A DNA stretch of 64,000 bases. Source: Trichoplax adhaerens. Its lineage: Eukaryota; Placozoa; Uniplacotomia; Trichoplacea; Trichoplacidae. This document shows, one piece after another, positions 53,266 to 64,000 of the stretch (within the stretch, counting starts at the first letter, position 1; each line of letters opens with the position of its first letter). The notes below the pieces were generated by a model that ran no database searches, was not told the origin of the DNA, and saw nothing but the letters and a program-made list of their open reading frames with translations. The stretch spans positions 6,298,564 to 6,362,563 of the forward strand of contig NW_002060944.1 in the NCBI RefSeq assembly GCF_000150275.1. Reading direction: 5' to 3'. The position numbers and the translations under genes are program-made.

Positions 53266-53645
53266 TACATAGTAAGAAACCAGGAATAAACAACAAAGTT
53301 GCCGTACTTTAATACCATATTTTGGACTATAAAATCTTCATTATCATCATATTTAGATTTATAATCAATTAATCATGATCTGGTATTACCGTATTATGAT
53401 TCATGAATTATTAAATCGCGATGAATCTATACCGTAAACATAACATGCATCTTTGTAAATAGCGTATCTACTCGTATATCAATACATGCATGAAATTGTT
53501 TTAAACATGGAGAACTACAGTAGACGATCAAAGACTGATTTTTTTTCTTTAGCTATTTCTGTTTAGATTAACTACACAGTGGAAATAATCATCTCTAGAC
53601 TAGGACACTTACTGTAAGTGTATTTAAAATTATACCTTGGCCCTC

Positions 53646-53669
53646 GGAATACTATACGTATAGTATTCC
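53646..53669. repeat. 24-base perfect palindrome
   Basis: Two perfectly complementary 12-base arms, GGAATACTATAC and GTATAGTATTCC, with no spacer. Confidence 0.85.
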
Positions 53670-56600
53670 ATTGTCACTTCCACACATTAAATTGACCAAG
53701 TACCAGTGAGTAAGGTCTATTTTACAACTGTTATTGGTAGTAATGGCGCCATTTATACTACTATACAGTACTATGAGCTTAATTATAGTGTTGAGATAAA
53801 TGAGTATCAGTATTAAGTTATTACCGTGCTCACTCTATAGGAGTACTTGAACGATACTATGCTATCATTAGACAGAGTAAAATTGAAATCAATTGAAATC
53901 TATGTATCTTATTAGAGGTAAAGCGAGAAATGTCCCAGTGATGCAAACCCTTCCGTTCTATCAATAAAATGATTGTATATATATACTGTATACTGTACAA
54001 TAGTATTGTTTAGTTTATACGTATATCCATATCACTGCATGAAGTAGCTGTTAAAATGACTTGGTTATACCAATAGAATAGAAAGAAGTTCTAATTTGAA
54101 CTATCAGTCTAATAGCACTATCATCGAATAATCTCGGACACTTAAATCTTTTTGATCATGCGTAATGCATAGAAAGGAAATGAAAACAGTGGCCGACGAC
54201 AAGGGGACATTGTCTAACTAGTAATCAAAGCACAATATAATAATATACAGTCTACATATGTGCTTTCATTGCATATATTATATCTAAGCCTAGAAATTGA
54301 TAAGTCTATATACATATATTGTAAATTACTAAACTATTGACTATTATAATACAACATAATATAGCTACGGATCACTTTCTTACCTAAATTTATGTTTGAG
54401 AAATAATTTTTTCAGTCTTTGGTAGGCCCTAGTCTTGACTGCACGCTTAAGAGATAGGTTGGAATTTATTAAATGCCCGGATTATCCTACCATTTTATAC
54501 GTTTAGATTTTGGTTATTGGTAACAACTAAGTAAATAAAAATAATAGGATAGAATCATAGCAACCAACTTCAACACTCTTACCACACGTCATCATTTCAC
54601 ATAATTGTAGGTATGTTGTGTATTTATGTCTGTAGCAATTCGTTATTCAGAAGCGAGTCATTCATTGGCATGTAAATCAAATTATTAACATTATCCTATG
54701 GATTGAATAATAGATTAAAATACTTTTTGCTTGTTGTCATAAGAATTGTAATATCATACATAGTAAAAAGTACACAGTCAAAATTTGGCAGTTAATTATG
54801 CTTTTAACAATACAAATGAATTAAAATAAGAGTTGTACAATAAACGCTAACGTTGCATCGCAACCCATGGACTGTATATACTAAAATTGTTTACAACTAC
54901 TCACATTTACCGTAATTTTAAGTTTTTGTTGTAAACAAATTTACGAGCACTTCAAATTATTCCTGAAATACATGGATAATGATTTACAGTAATAATTCAC
55001 AATGTAAATATAGCGTGTCATTCAAAAAGTAGATTTTATCATGTATGCTCCAATAACTGCTATTTAGTAGTATATAAACTGTGTTACCTCTTATAGGGAT
55101 AGAAATCCTTATCATTAACAAATTGTACCTATTACAAGAGATATAATAAGCGATTCCATTTCATCACTATACCAGTTGTAGTAATATGCATCTGTTGGGT
55201 CATTATGGGTTTTAACTATGGCTTTGACTTCAGCTAGAATATGTTAATGAAATCGAATCAATCGTTTGTATACTGTACATAGTATATGAAAATTGAAATG
55301 TAAAATAGTGTATACACCGGAATATTGATTGACCTACAGTATATGCATGCTGATCTTTTTGTACAGGGTCTGTATGCTGACCACTTTAATTCATCATTAA
55401 CATTTATCAACTGTAATGTAATCATTCTGCAGTTTTTACCTATTAGTAATCGGAAATAGACTCATTCAATATCTATTTATACTACAATACAATTGTAAAG
55501 CGCTGTAGGATAATTTATATCCGTGTACAAATTATCTATTTGACCTAGTCTACAATATTTGTCACTCAAGCGAAATGTACTCTTACGATTCTGTTCTTTA
55601 GCTTATGACAATTTTGTAGTATTTTAATTTCCTGATAAGTTTCTAATATTATCTACTTTAAAATTAGAATCTGACAAACTAAATATAGCCCTTAGTGTAA
55701 TATTTCTTACTGGGAAGATTGCTGTCCGTATACAGATATTATAAGGCATTATTTAAAAATATTTTTATTCTTATACGTATATTAAAATAGTCATATTGTA
55801 TCAAAATTTCATAGTAAAATATACGTATTTGAATGCGTATATAAATAAGTATATTGCATAAGATGCTAGGATATGACTTTTGCATATTCATGATCCTGGC
55901 GAGTGCCATACGCTTTGACCAAATACCCAACTCTCTACGACGTCATAGAGAAGGTTTCCATGATAACCGCTTTCATAATAATGGTTTACGATAATCGTAT
56001 AAAATGTATGTGCCTAAGGTATTATTAAGTAAAAACACAAGGCAGAGATTAACATGTGGTGGTAAATTCAGCCCGTAACAATTATTAATAGTTAATTTCC
56101 ATATGACGTCAATGGAGAAGAATATATTTGAGAGGATTCTTGCTAGTACGGTATACGCCTATTAGGTGCGGGTAATATCTTATACAGAAGTAATACAACC
56201 TTAATTATGTTCTGTAGCCACAATAGTTAATAAAAACATAATTATATGGTGCATGCCATTATTATTAATTTCTTCGATTACATCAGCACTTTATTTTCGT
56301 TATATACCAGAATGAATCTATAGTAATCTGAATAGAGTCTTAGGTAAAGGGACTCAGTTAATACAGTATATTACTCATGTTGTTGAGTTGTCGAATAATG
56401 AAAAGAATATGTTGTAGTCAAATAAACAACAATATTATATTTACCAAGTACAATGTCATTACTGACGTTGTATTTCTGTAATTATTGTATTCCGGAAAAA
56501 AGATCAAAGTAAAAAGATGATACGGTCGGCGCTATGCATGCATCATATATGTTCTTTAAAAAATTCTAGGAACCGTGAGCTGGTTTATTACTGTAATATC

Positions 56601-56753
56601 GAAGTTAAATAGAAACATAAGGAAAATATTTAAATGTTTACTGTTGGTAGGTTGAACAAAAGTGCCTCGGTAATTAATTAATGAATTTCATAGACTTAGA
56701 GTAATTGACCTTATAATCATCTCATCATAATGATATTAGTTAAATATTGTTCA

Positions 56754-57045
56754 GAACATCCAATCCTCGCTTACAGTCTTTATAGCTAAATATTATGAAG
56801 AATTTTGTATGGGGTCCCATTTCCTTTAATAATCTAAAGTAATCACTATTTTCTGAACATCTAATTCTTATCAATAGACTTTGTAGCTAAATGATATAAA
56901 AAAAACTCCGTATACGATTCCACGTTTTGCAATAATCTAAAGTAAGCACTATTTTCAGAACATCAAATGCTTACCAATAGTCTTTGCAACTAAGTATTAT
57001 GTAAAATTTCGTATATAGTTCTATTTCCTGCAATAATTTAGCAAA
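56754..57045. repeat. three-copy tandem repeat, about 101-base unit
   Basis: Units start with GAACATC at 56754, 56855 and 56958. Shared parts include AGTCTTTATAGCTAAATATTAT-type sequence, TTTCCT and CAATAATCTAAAGTAA. Copies differ by scattered substitutions and small indels. Confidence 0.85.
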
Positions 57046-58594
57046 CGGCGGGTAGTTTGTAATCGTATACCTATGATATTTTATACGAGCATTTACTTTT
57101 GGGCTTCACGTACTACGACTAGGCTTTGAATTGTCAAATTTTGAGTTTAACCTTATTTTAATGAAATCCTTCAAATGAAGCATGAAGATCGTTGCTAAAT
57201 TTAACAGTAAGATAAGCCTTAACTCTTAGAAGTTTCTGTCATCAAATTTTTTACGGCCAAAAAACTAACGTAAGGCTTTTTCGAGGCTAAACATTATTTA
57301 AAAATCTTTTAGCATCGATTACAGTACCACCATTTCGCTTCTAGACCATCGCATCGATTAATATAGATAAGTGGTTTACGGGTGAAAAATTGAAGATTTA
57401 AAAATATCGGGAGCTACACATTGTCATCCAATTACTATCTGCATCGTTTATATAATTTGATTCTGCCACGTAAATTTGAATACTGTACTATTAAAACAAT
57501 TTAAGCATAATATATATATATGAGTACAAATATGCAATAAAGTGTTTCCCTTACGAAACTATGTTACAAACTCGTTAAGCCTATGCATTCCATTGATACA
57601 ATATCATCTATAATATATCATGAGCGCAAAATATAGGGAGATAATATATTCGTATGTTATTTCGAATTTGATGTAGTTAAAAACTATTGCTTAAGGATCT
57701 ATTCTCCTATCTTGTGGTGTTAAAGATTTATCGAAGATCAGTAGCAGGTCATAGTTTACCCGTATTACCGTAAATAACTATCAAGCCGTCGCACTTTTAA
57801 GCCTCAAACATCTATACTTGTAAAGGAATACTATATGAATGGGTCTTTGTTACAGGCACAATAACAATTTTTATTGTTGATTGATAAATTATATGCTTGT
57901 CCACAAATACGTTGCGAACTCACTGTACATATTAGATTTCAGTATTCAAGACTGAATTTAGATTGGTACACGTTTTATTTTCAGCAAAATTTAACATGTT
58001 CTCAACATGTCATACTCCGCTATCTAAGTTAAAAATTTAAAGAAAGTTATACCACCTCGAACGAGTGATATCATTTATCAATTACTTAATCAGATTTAAA
58101 CAAAGCCTTATTGAAATATATTTATGCCGCCATTGATGTTACATAAAAGTCCATTTTGAATAAATAATAGCATCATTCATCTAAATATTATAAAACTTAT
58201 AAAGGATTATGTGGTAATACTGTATACCATTGCGTATCAGACATCATTATATTACAACTAAAATTAATGTAATCGCCAAAGAATTATATAATTTGATACA
58301 ATCCTTTACTCTCCCTTAGACGATTTTGTATTAAGCGCTGTACTGATTAAACTGTTCATGAAAGTCTATCTAAGGCTCAATATTTCCTGCATTGGATGCG
58401 TTAATGAGTGTTTTTATCGTAAATGATTTCTGTAAATCGGGAATCTTGTAAGTATCCTACAATCGTAAAACAAATATATTATCAAGCGTCCTATGAATAA
58501 TTTTAACTTGATGACCTTACTCATTAATACATCATCAGCCCAGGAATTAATATCATTATAATTATTAATATATCTAGAATTACGGTGTATATCG

Positions 58595-58644
58595 NNNNNN
58601 NNNNNNNNNNNNNNNNNNNNNNNNNNNNNNNNNNNNNNNNNNNN
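58595..58644. other. 50-base assembly gap (N run)
   Basis: Exactly 50 N. The flanks GTATATCG and ATATCGTATG share ATATCG, which may mark an unresolved overlap. Confidence 0.99.
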
Positions 58645-58661
58645 ATATCGTATGTCACCAT

Positions 58662-59098
58662 CCAACTACGAAATCCAGTGAATTCGCGAAATGCCTAGTC
58701 AGTTTGCAAAATGCCATGCATCTTGTATTATTAACCGATACAAATGCTTTAAGGCTAACGTTAAGTCAAAAACTAAATGTTATAATCAGAGAACTTGTAA
58801 AAATGAATAATAATTTTCATAATCAGAACATTATCAATTCAATAATAACTATATAATTGATAATAGTATCTCTAAATGTTTGGCAATTACTTCAGTAATT
58901 GCAAGTTACATACTTGTATGTATTGATTATCTAAATCAGTTTATTATTATTATAATCATCAAAGAAATATAGATTCTCTGTTTTTTTAGTAACATTACTG
59001 CATGAATAAAGATAGTTTCTCTGATTTATGTGTTTTGATATTTTTGCAGTTTGCGAACTGACTAGGCATTTTGCAAATATACTGAACTTCGTACTCAA
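58662..59098. mobile_element. terminal-inverted-repeat element, candidate MITE
   Basis: Left arm about 58662-58714 and right arm about 59046-59098 are inverted complements; the core ATGCCTAGTCAGTT is perfect and identity extends imperfectly about 20 bases on each side (TACGAA near the outer ends, TTTGCAAA-type sequence inward). The interior is about 330 bases, AT-rich, without coding capacity. It starts 18 bases after the assembly gap, so the outer left end and any target-site duplication cannot be fixed. Confidence 0.65.
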
Positions 59099-62000
59099 AC
59101 GGATACAGTGACACTATTATCTGTTGAATATCGGCAAAATTTTATCCACTTATTAATATTAGTATCTTTAAAATTTTGTAGTTATTCGGTTATGTTATAC
59201 CATATAGCGAAAATCTTTATTGAAAAACACTATATCTTACATGGACCATGCTTTCACTTCAGATTCTATTTAAGCCTGAATATATGCTATAGCCCAAAAT
59301 TTCATCTACTAGATATTTATTTTTTGATTGGCACTTGGGTTTTATCCGTATCTTTAAAGCATTTTAAACATTTAATATTTTCAGATGTACGCATATATAA
59401 TTGAGTGTTGTTACTGATCTTATATTCTCTGCAATAACAAAGATCATTATAACTACTATCATATTTCGGTACATGTTTACGTATCTATTTCTGTCAGGCG
59501 AAATTAATTGATAAGTTCTATTATCAATATCAGGGTGGATTTATACAGTGACATAAAAGTACATATTCTGTCACTAACATCATAAGATACCATTATTACA
59601 TATATATTATCAATATTAATGATATATAACTGTACATATACTTATTTATTTCTAGTTGATACTGAAATGTGGTTGCGATGCTTCTTGCCTTCTCTAACGT
59701 TGCGTTATGGCTATTTAAAATATCTTCATAAATCTATAGTAATACAAGCAATATTCAACTGATATTCCTTATCTCGTAAATAGCAAGATAGTAATTGATT
59801 CTAGGATTGGAACGTACGTAACAATAAGTAGTACTATTTTAACTGGCTTTGTAATACCCCTTATAAAACTCTTGATAATAGCAATACTCATATATATCTT
59901 TTAGCAGATATTTTCATTTTGGTTATATTACTAGAAATACGTACGATACGTTGTATTTCCATAATTTACTATTCTATTAAAGCTTGGTATTAGCCAATTC
60001 AAGCTAGAGATATTAACAGTTCCGTCATCTTGTACATAATGCGATATATTTCTAAACAGCAGTAACGAAAGTTTGTAGCATTGTATTATTTCTTCAATTA
60101 CAATAAGTTATGGTGATAAAAGCGTTTAAAAATATTTTAACAAGAATTGTACTTACAGTACTTGTAAACTTACGTTATTACATACTAGTAAATTGATTCG
60201 TCTATTAGAGTATAAATTATTATCTACTTTTAATCTAAAATTGTCTAACTACTTATTACATCAGAATTTGCGATTTACATGCAGTGCTTACAGATCTATT
60301 TTTAGTAATATCATCACATTTTGACAATTAAGCCGCAATATCAGAACTAAATTTTACTATTGTACGATCTATAAATAACTAGTGCTTTCAATTAAAGTAT
60401 CATAGTAAATTTAGAATCTAATCCGTAATTTTATCACAATACTAAATTACTTAGGTGTCTATTAATGTTTCAAAGCCTAGTTTATGTATCGTTGTGAGGG
60501 GGCTACTATTATAAGTATTATGGTTATCATTTACAAATGTAAACTTGCGTAATTTTAGAATCTGACGTACAATTTGAAGTCCTATATTATCGCACAACCT
60601 CATAACGTTAGTCTTAAGCTAATTTTGAAGACTACACTACAGTTATTCATTACCTAATTTAGTATATCATTCTTTATAATAAATACATTATAAATCAAAT
60701 TTCTTTGTAATAGCTAATAACTCGTCACAATCCTTGCGCTATATCTTTTACACTATCTTCTTCTACAACAGATGTATTCTAGATATCTTTTGCCATAGGA
60801 ATGTGTGCATACGCATATTTCAAATGTAATTTAACATTTTACGGTAAGTGAACGTGGTAGGGGTGGGGTGTCTTATAAAAATCTTAGTTCTTATCTGTTT
60901 TATATACTGTAATACTCGTATAAGAATTTAAATTAGAATCCTTGATTCGATTTTACTGTATTTGTTTGAGCTGAAAACTATTAATAGTAATTCAGATTTG
61001 AGAACATGTTGAAAATGACAACAAATAATATATAGAATTAGTAACATCAGAGAATTCAGTGTAATAGTTCAATACAAGTATCTATTTTGGAAATCTTAGG
61101 GTGAATTATTTAAAACTGTGATCATATGGTATTCGCTATTTATGTAGTTGTAATAGTAACATGATCACAATACTAGTCATTTCACTTGTAAGCCATGTAA
61201 GAGGTAAGAGAAACCACTCTTCACGTTTACTCGTATGCGAACATCTTAACTTGTTTCTACGATTATAGGTAAGGTTAAATCGATTAAATAAATGATGGTG
61301 TTAAAACCTATTTCATTAAAGTATTCAATTTTCAAAGGGTTACGGGGAATAATTAAGGGCACAAAGATGAGTAAAGTACAATTTGATAAGCTATTTGATC
61401 TCGACGCCGGAATACCATTTGATATCTACTTTTAAGGATGATTTCCTCGTTTTCTGATAACTTATGAAATAAAGATGACAATTTTGCATACAAAGCACAC
61501 AAGTTTTTTTACAATACGATACTGTAGTGAAATAAGCTTTGAGTTATCAACTCTTATCCCTAGCCATTTCAAGCCCTTGTTATTATTAGAAGCTGTTATG
61601 AAAGTTAAGGCAGTACTAAATTATTTATGGTAGTAACAAACTGTCTGCTTCTGAACTTGTAAACCTATAGTAGTTAAATCCAGATAGAGAATTATATTGT
61701 GAGACTGTGGTGCCATGGATTATCCATAGGTTTCGTAATCTATAATAATGCACCACATCAGTTATACAAGCTTATATTCTACGGTACTTGAATGGCATTA
61801 CATTATCAAATTATAAGAACCATCTGTTCTAGGTGCTTCTATAAATTCCAGCTATAGCATAAAAGCTACAACAATAAATATTAGAGAACGCTCTTTGTAA
61901 ATCTATTATAAACCACATTCAATACTAAGAATCTATTATTTTCAACTTTTAATGTAGCTAATAGTAATTCAAGTGCAGTACTATCGATACTCATTTCGTG

Positions 62001-62748
62001 TTTAATATTTATTACATTCGATAAAACTAAAATTTTGTATTGATTACGTTGAAAATTTATGGCCATAAATACCTTGAAACTTAGTTATTGATCATACGTA
62101 CATGCGTATTTAATTGAATCACCTGCCAGGTAATTTTAGTATCGCTTATCACGAATTAGAGCTACTTTATTAATGCTTTAAGAAAGATAGTTTAAAAATT
62201 TAGGTAACCCTAACTACAACATCTACAGTATATCAAATATTTAGATATACGCGTATAAGAAACAAGTCACAAAGTAACATTTACCGCATGGTAGTAAGTG
62301 TAGAAACACTCTTTAGCAGTAATACTTTAATCAAGTTGTTACTACTTGAGATGAAGTCTGCAATACCATTGCTTCATAACTTGAAGCACTAGCTACTATA
62401 TCTAGAAAACTTCAAGACAATATTATTAAAGCGAGAGTATCACCATAATTTATCACCGGACGCCCGATAAACTTATTACTCACTCGAAATTTACTCCCTG
62501 TATTACATAGCCTTGGCTATTAGGTAATACTTTATGGGAAACATAACTCACGCAGAGCGCGATGACTTTAAAATCTAAAATTCGTAAATAAACGTTACGT
62601 AATAGTCAACAAGTACTATAGTTGCAGTTAACTACTGCAAGGAAATACCCAGAATTTGTCTCATTGAAATATTGCAATCCCTATGATTACATAAGAATCC
62701 GTCAGAGATTATCAAGTTTCAGTAAAATATTAGACTGGCAATGTAGTA

Positions 62749-63750
62749 CTAATTCGTGGCATTTCTATGTATTATTTTATGCTTAGTTAAAGCTCCCGAC
62801 TGAGTAAATGATTTACCGCACACTAAACACTTATACGGCTTCTCTCCGGAATGAATTCGTTCATGTTTTCTTAGTTGACTGGAGTCTGTAAATCGTTTAC
62901 CGCAATCAGAACATGAATACGGCTTTTCACCTGAGTGTATCCTATAATGCTTTTTCAGGTCATTGGCTTGCACGAATCTTTTGTTGCAAACATCACATTT
63001 ATGTCTCAGATCTCCAGTATGAATTCTTCTATGGATAGTCAAATGATAAGGTTGGGTGAAAGCTTTTGTGCAAATATCACACTTGTAAGGTCTTTCACCA
63101 GTATGAATCCTCATATGACGAGTTAGGCAGTGATAACGATCAAAAGCTTTATTGCAGATTTTACAATAATGAGTTCCAGTAATATTAGTACCAGAACTAC
63201 GGGTACCAAGGCGTTTGGTAATACTATCGTCTGACCATGTTTTGTCGTTTACAGGCTTGTCATTGTCAGAAATTTTTGTAGCAGTCACCGGTTGGATAAC
63301 TGGCGAAGCAGTTTCTTTATGATGTTCAACAGGGTTCACGGGATTGGCAATAATGGCACCTGGTGACGCAGGCATGTACATTCGATTGCAAAAGAGGTAG
63401 TCAAACGGTAAACAACCAAAATATCCTGACATACCTAACTTGAAATTAACACCAAAGGTATTCATTAACGGCTGGATGGCAAAATTCTTTTGAGGATATT
63501 GGTGGCAAAGATTACCACCTCCTTGATATTTTATCAGTGTTTTATCGTGAACACTACCCAAATTATGAAGGATTCGATCGACAGAAAATGGCAATGGACT
63601 AACTGCTTTACTAGCATCTGATTTAACCGCTACGTGATTGGGTTTACCGGTGCTTTCCAAGCCATCTCGATAGTGAGAGTTCTCATGAAGAGCTCCGATT
63701 GCCGCATTATAATTGCTGAGAAAAGTGGGTCCCATGTAACTTCCTGCCAT
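62749..63750 (-). CDS. ZF-D, intronless five-finger C2H2 protein
   Basis: A 333-residue protein in one exon on the minus strand, starting at the ATG at 63750-63748; an in-frame TAA lies about 24 bases upstream. The N-terminal part is short and lacks the helical domain seen in ZF-A, ZF-B and ZF-C. FSVDRIL at 55-61 is the eh1-like motif and the closest of the four to textbook eh1. Residues 65-190 are low in order, with Pro/Val segments. Five C2H2 fingers fill 194-328, helices RYHCLTR, QPYHLTI, QANDLKK, DSSQLRK, QSGALTK. Fingers 3-5 are near-identical to ZF-A in recognition residues, and the finger 2-3 linker is again non-canonical (HTGDLRH). It is likely a nuclear DNA-binding repressor with a site that overlaps that of ZF-A. 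Confidence 0.92.
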   Translation of the reverse strand: MAGSYMGPTFLSNYNAAIGALHENSHYRDGLESTGKPNHVAVKSDASKAVSPLPFSVDRILHNLGSVHDKTLIKYQGGGNLCHQYPQKNFAIQPLMNTFGVNFKLGMSGYFGCLPFDYLFCNRMYMPASPGAIIANPVNPVEHHKETASPVIQPVTATKISDNDKPVNDKTWSDDSITKRLGTRSSGTNITGTHYCKICNKAFDRYHCLTRHMRIHTGERPYKCDICTKAFTQPYHLTIHRRIHTGDLRHKCDVCNKRFVQANDLKKHYRIHSGEKPYSCSDCGKRFTDSSQLRKHERIHSGEKPYKCLVCGKSFTQSGALTKHKIIHRNATN

Positions 63751-64000
63751 TTCATAAAGTGCCCATACAGTTACTTACAATGAAAATGATTTGATATATG
63801 CGTCGGCTCTTTTACCTTTGAAAGATCTACCAGTAGCTGCAAGTAATAATAAATGATTGTCACTTTGACGTTCGTTTTAGCTTTTTGAACTGATCTTGAA
63901 CCAACGGTAATACTTTTAAAAAGGTCAAGCTTCACGATGGGCGATGTAGTAAAGAGAAGGATAGATTCTATTACCAACTTGGATTCGTTTATTAGCTAAT
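63751..64000. other. upstream region of ZF-D
   Basis: 250 bases up to the window edge. No TACTG/CAGTA cluster, unlike the upstream sides of ZF-B and ZF-C. The 68-codon minus-strand frame at 63771-63977 has no recognisable motif. Confidence 0.4.

Larger units (their letters stand above)
53266..62748. other. 9.5 kb spacer between ZF-C and ZF-D
   Basis: AT-rich. Contains a 24-base palindrome, a 101-base tandem repeat, an N gap, and a terminal-inverted-repeat element, listed separately. The 98-codon frame at 59108-59404 (+) opens with GTG, is A/T-biased and hydrophobic, and is treated as chance. Confidence 0.4.

Noticed and set aside
59108-59404. 98-codon plus-strand frame
   Set aside because: Opens at GTG, has no motif, strong A/T codon bias; a few frames this long are expected by chance in this DNA.
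1-64000. CRISPR arrays, rRNA genes, bacterial operons
   Set aside because: None seen; split genes and splice sites show nuclear eukaryotic DNA.

Overview
The window looks like nuclear DNA of an early-branching animal. It is AT-rich, and two genes are split into many small exons with GT..AG introns, most of them 80-150 bases long. Their proteins match animal families (PDXDC1 and coilin). There are also interstitial TTAGGG repeats. A placozoan such as Trichoplax fits the compact introns, base composition and spacing of genes, but this is inference; a sponge or cnidarian is not excluded. One 50-base N gap marks a scaffold join at 58595-58644.

Layout. 1-3167 (+): the 3' part of a PDXDC1-like gene, 16 exons visible, 5' end outside the window. 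5134-8633 (+): a complete coilin gene in 10 exons, with a degenerate tandem repeat in intron 2 and a hairpin in intron 3. 8634-21785: a 13 kb gene-poor stretch that holds a frameshifted FKBP-type relic on the minus strand. 21786-63750: four intronless C2H2 zinc-finger genes spread over 42 kb. They are ZF-A (+, five fingers), ZF-B (+, two fingers), ZF-C (-, two fingers) and ZF-D (-, five fingers). Between them are long AT-rich spacers with pentamer repeat clusters, inverted-repeat elements, short tandem repeats and telomere-like blocks.

The zinc-finger cluster is the most interesting part. The order and orientation are mirror-like (5>, 2>, <2, <5). All four proteins carry an FSVxxIL/FSVxxLL segment that resembles the eh1 motif used to recruit Groucho/TLE co-repressors. 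ZF-A, ZF-B and ZF-C also share a divergent N-terminal helical region with one tryptophan at nearly the same place (W91, W92, W87). The two-finger proteins stop just after the HSRD linker that separates fingers 2 and 3 in ZF-A. Both two-finger genes, and only these among the upstream regions visible, are preceded by dense clusters of the pentamer TACTG and its complement CAGTA. I propose a locally expanded repressor family in which two-finger members could act as half-site competitors of the five-finger members. This is a hypothesis from sequence alone.

Gene models for PDXDC1 and coilin were built by hand from splice sites, reading-frame continuity and remembered family sequence; they need transcript support.
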